Assembly (NCBI RefSeq): GCF_003852525.1
Contig: NZ_QAJL01000002.1
Location: forward strand, 467,039 to 531,038
Source: Pedobacter sp. KBW06
Lineage (GTDB): Bacteria; Bacteroidota; Bacteroidia; Sphingobacteriales; Sphingobacteriaceae
DNA: 64,000 nt
Direction of reading: 5' to 3'
Shown: in pieces, positions 37,076 to 44,873 of the stretch
Numbering within the stretch: position 1 is the stretch's first letter
How the letters are laid out: the number at the start of each line of letters is the position of its first letter
Made by a program: the position numbers and the translations under genes
Notes under the pieces: generated by a model
Told to the model about the DNA's origin: nothing
The model's database searches: none
Seen by the model: the letters and a program-made list of their open reading frames with translations, nothing else

Positions 37076-38221
37076 ATGTTAGTGAGAAACATAAAAATAA
37101 TACTGACTACACTCCTTGCCATACCTTTTCTAGGTTATTCCCAAAACAATGATTATCTGCTGACTGCTAAAATCGGCCAACTCAGTGCACCTGCAAAAGC
37201 CTATCTCAGTTACCGGTTAAATGGCAATAATGTGCTCGACTCCGTCGTCCTCGATAATGGCACTTTTCAATTCAAAGGAGTTGTAAGCGACCCCATCAGG
37301 GCTTCCTTAATTTTAGACCATACCGGAGCCGGCATCAAAAACAAAAAGAAACAGGATGTCCTGACCATCTACCTGGAAAAGGGAAGAATTCAGGTCAATG
37401 CCACAGATTCCATTAAAAAAGGAGTAGTCTCTGGTCCAAAGATCAACATGGAATACCTGGGATATAAAGCCAGTGAAAATTACCTTGGGAAGGTGATGGC
37501 AGCTTTGAATTGGGAATATGAAAAAGCGACCAAAGAAAAGCGAAAAGATCCTGAATTTCAAAAGGATCTTGAAGCCAGATACGCCAAAGCAGAAGCAGAA
37601 AGAGATGTCTTACTAAATAAGTATATTAAAGCAAATCCGGATTCCTTTTTCAGTTTGGTTGCACTGAAAGAAATCAGCGACAGTGATATGGATGTTCATG
37701 TCCTGGAGCCTGTTTTCAACAAGTTATCTACAGGTTTAAAAAACAGTAACGCAGGTAAAGAATTTGCAAAATCAATGGAGAAAGCACGAGCAACATCTAT
37801 CGGCGCCATTGCAATGGATTTCAGTCAGAATGATATGAATGACAGACCTGTGAAATTGTCAGATTTTAGAGGGAAATATCTATTGCTAGACTTCTGGGCA
37901 TCATGGTGCGGCCCATGCAGGCAAGAAAACCCCAACGTGGTAAAAGCCTACAAAACTTATAAAGACAAAAATTTCACGGTGCTTGGCGTTTCACTGGATC
38001 AACCTGGTAAAAAACAGGATTGGTTACAGGCTATAGAAAAAGACGGTCTGACCTGGACTCAGCTTTCTGATTTACAGGGTTGGAAAAATGCAGCCTCCAC
38101 TTTGTATGGCGTTAGAGGAATTCCCGCGAACTTCCTGATTGATCCACAAGGAAAAATTGTAGGAAAAGACCTTAGAGGAGCAGCGCTGGAAAAGAAACTG
38201 GGAGAATTATTGGGGAAATAA
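37076..38221 (+). CDS. TlpA-like thiol:disulfide oxidoreductase (4)
   Basis: Last gene of the second module, 381 residues, with signal peptide (LLAIPFLGYSQ), DUF4369-like domain (LLTAKIGQLSAPAKAYLSY), a Lys/Glu-rich helical linker and thioredoxin domain with DFWASWCGPCRQENPNVV and IPANFLIDPQG. It is the counterpart of tlpA 2 (ASWCGPC, ENPNV). The start codon is ATG at 37076. A bidirectional terminator follows. Confidence 0.87.
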   Translation: MLVRNIKIILTTLLAIPFLGYSQNNDYLLTAKIGQLSAPAKAYLSYRLNGNNVLDSVVLDNGTFQFKGVVSDPIRASLILDHTGAGIKNKKKQDVLTIYLEKGRIQVNATDSIKKGVVSGPKINMEYLGYKASENYLGKVMAALNWEYEKATKEKRKDPEFQKDLEARYAKAEAERDVLLNKYIKANPDSFFSLVALKEISDSDMDVHVLEPVFNKLSTGLKNSNAGKEFAKSMEKARATSIGAIAMDFSQNDMNDRPVKLSDFRGKYLLLDFWASWCGPCRQENPNVVKAYKTYKDKNFTVLGVSLDQPGKKQDWLQAIEKDGLTWTQLSDLQGWKNAASTLYGVRGIPANFLIDPQGKIVGKDLRGAALEKKLGELLGK

Positions 38222-38228
38222 TTTTCCA

Positions 38229-38268
38229 TATTAAAAAAGAGGCTGCCCTGGCAGTCTCTTTTTTAATA
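38229..38268. terminator. bidirectional intrinsic terminator
   Basis: TTAAAAAAGAGgCTGCC pairs with GGCAGtCTCTTTTTTAA around a two-base loop, with A- and T-runs on the two sides. It separates the converging tlpA 4 and helicase genes. Confidence 0.8.
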
Positions 38269-38274
38269 TCTGAT

Positions 38275-41028
38275 TTACCGCCACTCGTTCACCTGCTCCA
38301 CCTTATCGTCAAATTGAGCAGCAAAAGCACTCACTCTCGACTTCAATAGCAATCTCCGCCCCTCAATTGTCCGCGTATAGATCAGGTCGCAAGCTCCTAC
38401 TGTTGCTACCCACTGATTTCTAAAATACACCGCAAATTCTTTCTTTCTTCCGATGACCTCGGGAATAGAGTGGTAATCTTCTTGCTTCATAAAAGACAGA
38501 AATTCACTCTTTCTAACGATCACATATCTTGGATTACTTATGGGGCCAACAATTTCTGCTAACGCATTAATAAAGGTGGATCTTTCAAAAGCAGTCCCTC
38601 CTTCCAGATGGGAATATATCGCGCCAAATTCATCCACAGAAGACTGTACGCTTAATCTGGAAGGTTCAGTTTTAAATATTTCGGCATGGATTAAGGTTTT
38701 CAACAAACATGTCCCAATTTCCTGAATGTCTTTAGAGATATCCCTGTATTTGAGGTAAAGTTTAAAAGTTTTTAAAGCAAGGCTGCCGACCACAAAAAAG
38801 CCTACTGCGGCGAAGCCGCCAATAACAAAATAGAAATCACTCATCGACCGGATATTTCTTCCTGCCCGAATCAAATATCCCGGGAATTCAAAAAGAAAAC
38901 TAATGAAGCTAAACCCTAGCATAGAAATTAGGTACCCAAGAGTTTTGTTCCAGTACATCTTTTCAATTCCTTTAAAAGGTCGGTTCTCAGCAAAAGGAAT
39001 TTTAATTTCTTCCACAAGATTTACTCCGGATTTCAGCGCCAGTCTCCAGCGTTCTTTCAGGGAGTTTCGGTCCGCAGCATAGTTAAATGTCTCTGCATTT
39101 TTAGCCTCAAGTTCTTTTCTCAGGTGAATATTAACCGGAATGTCTAATCTTCCCAGCCCATTCTCTATAGCCGGTTCATCTTTAAAAGAAACACCAACAA
39201 AACTTCTGAACCGCCGCTTTAGCAATTCGAAGTCATCCCCTCCATGGAAAACTGTGGGATCAATACAGACCAGATGCCAAATGTTTCCTGTTTTATCTTT
39301 ATTTCCATTTTGTGTTCTGATGGCCCGGCCACGCATCTGATTGGAAAGGACGAAAGAGCCTACGAAACTGGCCAGGATCAACGCATTGATTGCCGGGGCA
39401 TCCCAACCTTCTCCAAGCAATGATTTTGTGCCGATCAACACTTCAATTTCCCCTTCTTGAAAAATCTGGGTCACAATATGTACCACCGCATGATTTAATT
39501 GCTCCGTCTGACTGATCAAAATATAATCCTTATCAAAGGGAACGGGAGTACAGTTCACCTTCTCTATTCCGGATTTCCCGGCCTTTTCTTCAAATGCAGG
39601 ATAAGCCGTTTTTGGGAGAATAATCATGGAACCGGTTAGCACTCCAATCTTTATTCCTGTTTTATTTTCCCTTCTGAGTTTTTCAAAGATGGGTATTACC
39701 CCCATTTTATTAAGTTCCAGATTATTCTCTGAGGATCCAACATAAAATTCCTTTCTGATAAAGTCCGACAGGACTACCAGGCGCAATGATGGCCCCATAT
39801 TCCGATACTCAAAATCTACAATATGTTTTATTCCATTCAGTTTACTGAGACTGGAGGTTAAGAAACTGGTAACTTTTTTATGGTGTCTAAAATTGATCTG
39901 GCGCCCTTCCATTGCTCCGGATCTTCTTAATCTATTTTCCAGGCTTTTCCGGTGTTCCTCAAACACCTTGAAATATTCCGGTTCTTTATAGAGATAAAAA
40001 TCCAGCAGCGTTTCTATCCAGCTATAATTAAATTCCGGGACTTCCAGCTGCTTCACTCCGACCACGTTCAAATGGGCCTTAGTCATTGCGACCGCATTCG
40101 AGTTCAGGAAGATCAGCATGGCAGAGTAAAAGGAGATGTTGCCGTAGATCCATTCCAGATTTTCAGCCGGCGATAACCACGCAGGATGTGTACTTATCGC
40201 TGTAATTAGTGTTTCATCCTTTTTTATTTCCTCAAAAATCTTACCTACATGCGCTCTGAAATTTTGAATACTTTCATTTTCTTCCATTGTTGGAAGTGTA
40301 AAATGGACATAGTCCTGATGTGGGCAGAGGTCACCTTCAATGATAAGCTCAGGAACTGCAATTTCTATATCTACAGGACCATTGAGTTCCAAATAACGCT
40401 GCCATTCATTGGGTGTTACGTCATAAGGCGGCGTGGCCGTTAAACCCACAATTACCGGATCGAGCCCCTGCTTAACCTTCGTTAGCGTATACCACCATTC
40501 ATTTTGTAAATGATGCGCTTCATCAACGACAATCGTTTTCACCTGCTGTACTTTAAGCCCCGCTATGATCTTACTCAGGTTCTGATGGGTATTTTTTGTT
40601 ACCCCCACTTCTTCTGCGAACCTTTGTTCACCCGAAGCGGCTTCAATCTCAACTTCAGAGACCGCTTCTACTTCCAGCATAGGCTGATCATTACAGGCTG
40701 CATGAAGCCCCTGATAAGTCACAATTGTTAAGAATTTCGGATTACGGATATCTTTAGAAATCCAGTCGGGAATAAGATCTGTTTGAAGAAATAGTTCACA
40801 AAATCTTTGAATCCACTGGTTTCTAATGGCAATAGTTGGTGCCAGGATTAACGTAGCTTGATTGAGTCTTAGCGCAACCTCCAGTCCTAATACGGTCTTT
40901 CCTGATCCCGGAGGAGCAATTACGTGTAAATGTCGGTCCTTTAAATGATCGTCTAACCCATCAAGTACCTTTTGTTGATACTTCCTCCAACTGTATTTAA
41001 ATTTTGTTTCTTCCGGAAAATTGATCAA
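38275..41028 (-). CDS. DEAH-box SF2 helicase with two membrane helices
   Basis: A 917-residue protein. The N-terminal SF2 helicase core has Walker A APPGSGKT (about 38-45), VDEAHH (about 167), GLTATP, then IGTKSLLGEGWDAP and NQMRGRAIR in the second RecA domain. Two hydrophobic helices follow at about 697-720 (YLISMLGFSFISFLFEF) and 732-753 (FYFVIGGFAAVGFFVVGSLAL). An unrecognised C-terminal domain (about 775-917) ends the chain. Membrane helices are rare in such helicases. The start reads TTG, since no upstream in-frame ATG exists. It follows the lipoprotein gene by 37 bp. Function is unknown. Confidence 0.8.
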   Translation of the reverse strand: MINFPEETKFKYSWRKYQQKVLDGLDDHLKDRHLHVIAPPGSGKTVLGLEVALRLNQATLILAPTIAIRNQWIQRFCELFLQTDLIPDWISKDIRNPKFLTIVTYQGLHAACNDQPMLEVEAVSEVEIEAASGEQRFAEEVGVTKNTHQNLSKIIAGLKVQQVKTIVVDEAHHLQNEWWYTLTKVKQGLDPVIVGLTATPPYDVTPNEWQRYLELNGPVDIEIAVPELIIEGDLCPHQDYVHFTLPTMEENESIQNFRAHVGKIFEEIKKDETLITAISTHPAWLSPAENLEWIYGNISFYSAMLIFLNSNAVAMTKAHLNVVGVKQLEVPEFNYSWIETLLDFYLYKEPEYFKVFEEHRKSLENRLRRSGAMEGRQINFRHHKKVTSFLTSSLSKLNGIKHIVDFEYRNMGPSLRLVVLSDFIRKEFYVGSSENNLELNKMGVIPIFEKLRRENKTGIKIGVLTGSMIILPKTAYPAFEEKAGKSGIEKVNCTPVPFDKDYILISQTEQLNHAVVHIVTQIFQEGEIEVLIGTKSLLGEGWDAPAINALILASFVGSFVLSNQMRGRAIRTQNGNKDKTGNIWHLVCIDPTVFHGGDDFELLKRRFRSFVGVSFKDEPAIENGLGRLDIPVNIHLRKELEAKNAETFNYAADRNSLKERWRLALKSGVNLVEEIKIPFAENRPFKGIEKMYWNKTLGYLISMLGFSFISFLFEFPGYLIRAGRNIRSMSDFYFVIGGFAAVGFFVVGSLALKTFKLYLKYRDISKDIQEIGTCLLKTLIHAEIFKTEPSRLSVQSSVDEFGAIYSHLEGGTAFERSTFINALAEIVGPISNPRYVIVRKSEFLSFMKQEDYHSIPEVIGRKKEFAVYFRNQWVATVGACDLIYTRTIEGRRLLLKSRVSAFAAQFDDKVEQVNEWR

Positions 41029-41065
41029 AATATATTTTTGTTTTAAGAGGAGTTTATCGTACTTC

Positions 41066-41650
41066 CTATGGCATTAAACCCTTCATTTGCTGTATTATTT
41101 TTTCCTGCTGTTGGATGAGTTTTTTCAGCTCATTTTTATTCGGTAAATGCTCCCTCTGATATTTCTCCATAACCGGCAGTGTTTTCACAATTTTCAATGC
41201 AGCATGGTGGTCGAACAGAAGGGTATCATTATCGGAAATTGTTTTCAATAAAGCATTTGTTTCGGCAGTTCTAGCCTCATATGCCTTTGTATGTGCCATG
41301 ATCAACGATTGCATCTTTTTCATTAACAAGCTATCTTTGATTCCCTTCGCTTTACCATTCACCGAGGCGTAATAATTTCCAGATTTATCAAGATAATTAT
41401 TAAATACCGTAGTCACTTTTATTGATCCGGATCTGAAAGCGATAATTTCGTCTTCCAGGTTTCTTAAAAGAGAATCCTTATCCACCAGTCCCTGATAAAG
41501 GTCTTCTGTTAAATCCCCTTTCATTCTTTTTAAACTGGAATACCCGTTCTGAAGGGCCTCCGGGGTTTGCAGGTTATTGTTCTCCTCTTTTGGCCTGCAG
41601 GAAACTGCTATCAGGGAGAAAACCAAAATAATATAGCTTATTTTTTTCAT
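41066..41650 (-). CDS. unknown helical lipoprotein
   Basis: A 194-residue lipoprotein (signal ending AVSC). The mature part is almost entirely helical and charged (SLLRNLEDEIIAFRSG, NKNELKKLIQQQEKIIQQM), compatible with a coiled coil. No family was recognised. It lies 10 bp after the haemoglobin gene and 37 bp before the helicase on the same strand, so an operon is likely. Confidence 0.75.
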   Translation of the reverse strand: MKKISYIILVFSLIAVSCRPKEENNNLQTPEALQNGYSSLKRMKGDLTEDLYQGLVDKDSLLRNLEDEIIAFRSGSIKVTTVFNNYLDKSGNYYASVNGKAKGIKDSLLMKKMQSLIMAHTKAYEARTAETNALLKTISDNDTLLFDHHAALKIVKTLPVMEKYQREHLPNKNELKKLIQQQEKIIQQMKGLMP

Positions 41651-41660
41651 GTCTGTTTTT

Positions 41661-42131
41661 TTAGGGAATATAAGGTCCTCCGGGAGCTCCCCAGTCCCAT
41701 TTCGGCATAGGTTCTTCCGGGTTCATTGGATTTTCGGTAATTACAGAATTGATCACTGCGATCCTTGTTCCCCATTCCAGGTAGCCCACAAAAGCAGAGC
41801 GAAATTCCGGATCGCTTTTTAGCCCTACTTCATCGGCACTTTGCAATAACAGGTAAACCCATCGCTGGCGCTTCTCTTCAGTCAGCATTTTACCGATATG
41901 GTGTCCAACCATTTGAGCATGGCTTCCTCCGTCTTCGGAAGAATACAACTTAGGTCCACCGAAAACTTCTGCCACGAAATGAGCAACATGGCTTACATGT
42001 TCCGGAGACATATTTTTAAAAACTTCAGCGAGTAAATCGTCTCTTAAAACCTTGTCATAAAACCTGCTGAATAACAATTCGAAGGTTTTCATATCTCCTG
42101 CCCATTCGTATAAAGTTGGTATGTTCTTCAT
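41661..42131 (-). CDS. group II-like truncated haemoglobin
   Basis: A 156-residue haem protein of the truncated globin family, which binds O2 or NO. The 2-on-2 globin pattern is seen in TFELLFSRFYDKVLRDDLLAEVF, HVAHFVAEVFGGP, and HAQMVGHHIGKMLTEEKRQRWVYLLL with candidate proximal His. The C-terminal tail (MPKWDWGAPGGPY) is typical of group II members. The start at 42131 is preferred to an upstream ATG at 42182, since the 17 extra residues look like unrelated hydrophobic sequence. Confidence 0.8.
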   Translation of the reverse strand: MKNIPTLYEWAGDMKTFELLFSRFYDKVLRDDLLAEVFKNMSPEHVSHVAHFVAEVFGGPKLYSSEDGGSHAQMVGHHIGKMLTEEKRQRWVYLLLQSADEVGLKSDPEFRSAFVGYLEWGTRIAVINSVITENPMNPEEPMPKWDWGAPGGPYIP

Positions 42132-42186
42132 GACACTAACATTTGCTATGGTTACTACATTGAAGATAACAACAAAAAACAAGTAC

Positions 42187-42732
42187 TTAATATTTTAAAT
42201 ATTTAGCAGGCACATGATCGGTAAGCCATACCTCATTTTCTGATAAAAAGAATTCGTAATTGTCACGGTACATTTGCCCGGATAATACCTCAAACACAAA
42301 TGGCTTTCCATGCCGCTGTCCGACATTAACAGCAGTTTCTTTATGCTGGCTTAAATGAACATGATGTCTGCTTTGTTTCTCCAAGCCTGAGCTTTTAATC
42401 AAATCAACAAACTTAACCCCTGTTCCATGGTACAATACCTCAGGAGGTTCCTGTGGACTATACCCCAAATCTACCTCAACTGAATGTCCCTGGTTGGCCC
42501 TGATCTTATCCAGTTGTTCATTAAAACTAAATCTCTTTTTTGCATTGGTATCCACGATATACTTCAGCATTTCGAAATCTAATACCGGTTCTGTTTTTCT
42601 GGATTTCTGAATCAACACAGACACATCAGTCCAGCCATTTCCATCCAGTTCAATACCGATTAATTCCGGATGATGTCTTAATACAAAGCTTAGAAACTTA
42701 CTAATTCTTTTATTCTCCTTCTCAGTGATCAT
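42187..42732 (-). CDS. kptA: RNA 2'-phosphotransferase (Tpt1/KptA)
   Basis: Transfers an internal RNA 2'-phosphate to NAD+, yielding ADP-ribose 1'',2''-cyclic phosphate. In eukaryotes it finishes tRNA splicing; its bacterial role is unsettled. The 181-residue protein shows FVLRHHPELIGI, GWTDV, FSFNEQLDKIRANQGHSV, LYHGT and HVHLS, covering the conserved Arg and His residues of both lobes. It sits 15 bp after the YiiX-like gene and 55 bp before the haemoglobin gene. The neighbours include no RNA ligase. Confidence 0.92.
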   Translation of the reverse strand: MITEKENKRISKFLSFVLRHHPELIGIELDGNGWTDVSVLIQKSRKTEPVLDFEMLKYIVDTNAKKRFSFNEQLDKIRANQGHSVEVDLGYSPQEPPEVLYHGTGVKFVDLIKSSGLEKQSRHHVHLSQHKETAVNVGQRHGKPFVFEVLSGQMYRDNYEFFLSENEVWLTDHVPAKYLKY

Positions 42733-42747
42733 GCTTCAATGGTATGA

Positions 42748-43428
42748 TTAATTTGATTTTATCGTTGTTAATAATTCGCTGTTATAAATGCTTTCCGGCG
42801 AAATCACCGTTTCATTCATGGGTATCTTGTTACCATACCGGGCTTTCATTTTTTCCTTTACAGCAAAACTGCTCAAATCAAAATTTTTTAACTTTTCAAG
42901 TTTACCCAGTTCTAACCCCGTAGCTTCTTTATAGACTTTCCAAATAAGTTCGGAGCAATAAATCCTATCGTCTGTCCATTCAAAGTAAAGATCATAATGC
43001 TTCCCTTTAAACCGGTCTCCAACTGTTTTCATTTTGTTCAATACCGGAGTCGTTAACACCTCATCCGAATTTTTCAACCTCTTGATCACAAAGTGGCCTC
43101 CGGATCCGCGCGCAATCCATTTATTCAAAGGTGTCAGACAAACAGGCTCTATGGCTTCGTAAACAAAGTAGTTCTCCCCATTCTTATACACAATTCCACA
43201 ATGGCTGTATTTAGAATGTGTGGCCAGCTGAATGGCTTTACTTTGTCCGGATACCGAGGTCTGGAAAATAATATCCCCACTTTTTATTTCGGTTGAACCA
43301 GCCATCGCCTTACTCTTTTTACCTGCTTTTTTAATTTGATATGGAGGCCCAAAAATCTCATTTCTGGCATAGGTACCAGCAATGATCAACAATATTAAGA
43401 TTAGTATGGTGCTGACTCGTCTTCTCAT
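42748..43428 (-). CDS. YiiX/YebB-like NlpC/P60-superfamily cysteine amidase
   Basis: A 226-residue protein with an N-terminal membrane helix (VSTILILILLIIAGTYA) and a circularly permuted papain-like domain. GDIIFQTS, His in HSKYSHCGIVY and the catalytic Cys in RIYCSELIWKVY match YiiX-type enzymes. These likely cleave peptide or lipid amide bonds at the envelope. The start at 43428 (MRRRVS) places the helix at the N-terminus; the frame is open upstream to 43533. It is first in a five-gene minus-strand run. Confidence 0.82.
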   Translation of the reverse strand: MRRRVSTILILILLIIAGTYARNEIFGPPYQIKKAGKKSKAMAGSTEIKSGDIIFQTSVSGQSKAIQLATHSKYSHCGIVYKNGENYFVYEAIEPVCLTPLNKWIARGSGGHFVIKRLKNSDEVLTTPVLNKMKTVGDRFKGKHYDLYFEWTDDRIYCSELIWKVYKEATGLELGKLEKLKNFDLSSFAVKEKMKARYGNKIPMNETVISPESIYNSELLTTIKSN

Positions 43429-43590
43429 TTTATTTTCCAATGCTATAAAGAAACACAATTCTTCCGGTTTCAACCCATCAGCGAATTGACATTTTTTTTT
43501 CAATTTATTAAAAAACGCATCTTCCACCAACATTCTTATTCTACAATTTTATTTAAGTTTATAACACTTAAACATCAAGTCCGGAAAACT

Positions 43591-44130
43591 ATGAATTGGT
43601 ATAATAAACCACTTAAATCAGTTGAAGATATAAACTCATTAACCATGACGGTAGATCCGGAAACCGATTACTGGAGAATTACCCACTATGGTTTCATCAG
43701 GGACAACGGCCCCTTCTACTACACAGAGCTGGCCGGCAATTTTGAAGTGAGCGTAAAAATTACAGGTGTTTATCAGGACCTGTTCCATCAGGCAGGATTA
43801 ATGATCAGAACAGACGATAAGAACTGGATCAAAACTGGTATTGAGTATGTAGATGGCGTACAAAATGTGAGCGCTGTAGTGACACGTGACTTTTCCGACT
43901 GGTCTGTTGTACCCAGACACGACAGCCCTGAATCAATCTGGTTAAAACTCCTTCGCAAAGGCGATTATGTAGAAATAAAATATTCTTTTGACGGAACAAA
44001 ATTCGAGATGCTTCGTCTGGCCTATTTCCCCGCAAAAGTAAAAGCGATGATCGGAATGGTTGCTGCTGCACCCGGAAAAAAGAGTTTTGATGTCAGGTTT
44101 GAAGATTTTGAAGTAACCCCGGTAAAGTAA
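43591..44130 (+). CDS. DUF1349 domain protein
   Basis: A 179-residue beta-rich protein of the concanavalin-like DUF1349 family (MNWYNKPLKSVED, DYWRITHYGFIRDNGPFYY, FHQAGLMIRTDDKNWIKTGIEYVDG, FDVRFEDFEV). Relatives are annotated as regulators of enolase or sugar-binding domains; the function is not established. No signal peptide is present. It is divergent from the YiiX-like gene. The start at MNWYN is chosen over upstream codons that do not fit the family. Confidence 0.85.
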   Translation: MNWYNKPLKSVEDINSLTMTVDPETDYWRITHYGFIRDNGPFYYTELAGNFEVSVKITGVYQDLFHQAGLMIRTDDKNWIKTGIEYVDGVQNVSAVVTRDFSDWSVVPRHDSPESIWLKLLRKGDYVEIKYSFDGTKFEMLRLAYFPAKVKAMIGMVAAAPGKKSFDVRFEDFEVTPVK

Positions 44131-44157
44131 CAGCATTTTCTAACCTTTTTTGCTGTT
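44129..44157. terminator. weak convergent hairpin between DUF1349 and GNAT genes
   Basis: AACAGCA (44129-44135) pairs with TGCTGTT (44151-44157); T-tracts are within the loop rather than after the stem, so it is a weak candidate. Confidence 0.35.
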
Positions 44158-44176
44158 CAATTCCCTCTGCAAATAT

Positions 44177-44641
44177 CTATAATCCCTTTCTCATCTGAAC
44201 AAGATGTCGCATAAAGCCTGCTTTTTCATAAGCCTTAATGGCAGATTCATTTGTTTGATAAACATCGAGCCGGAGTTCTGTAATCCCTCTTGAAGCAGAC
44301 CAACTGCTCAGCGCCTCAATAATTTTTTGATTTACCCCTAAACCACGATAACCTGGATCAACATACATAAACCCTAAATAGGCATGTTGTTCATGCAGAA
44401 GGTAAGGTTTAGCACTTTCTATCCTGGCATAACCAGAACCAATAACTTCATCACCCGATACTGCAACAAGAAGTTCTACCTCTGTTGAATTGATCATTTG
44501 ATCAATATCATAGTACTTGATCCCGGCCGGTTTTAGTGTAGGATCAAATGGCCTTTCGGCATTGATAACCCCTTGTTCAAAAGCAAGGAGTGTATCCATA
44601 TCGTTTAAAGTTGCTTTGCGAATAAATATATCTTTCATCAA
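44177..44641 (-). CDS. GNAT-family N-acetyltransferase
   Basis: A 154-residue acetyl-CoA-dependent transferase. The acetyl-CoA motif is PGYRGLGVNQKI, preceded by AYLGFMYVDP and followed by LRLDVYQTNESAIKAYEKAGF. The acceptor cannot be deduced. It stands alone between a DUF1349 gene and the ABC exporter; the 230-bp gap to the exporter holds nothing recognisable. Confidence 0.88.
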   Translation of the reverse strand: MMKDIFIRKATLNDMDTLLAFEQGVINAERPFDPTLKPAGIKYYDIDQMINSTEVELLVAVSGDEVIGSGYARIESAKPYLLHEQHAYLGFMYVDPGYRGLGVNQKIIEALSSWSASRGITELRLDVYQTNESAIKAYEKAGFMRHLVQMRKGL

Positions 44642-44873
44642 TCAAATTTTGTGTTTGCTGAAAAACCTCTGGATGTCCCTTCGATTTCCTTTTTAATTGC
44701 CTGCGACTTCAATTGATCTTCAATTGGTCACTAATAGGGGGTTGATAGGTCCTTGATTGGTTCTACAGACCTTTTAACGTCCTTTCCAGGATCAACCGGC
44801 CATCCACATTAAGCGACCGCATATGAACATCATATAAAACGAACATCTGTTATGCGCGGTGATGTGCCTAAGC

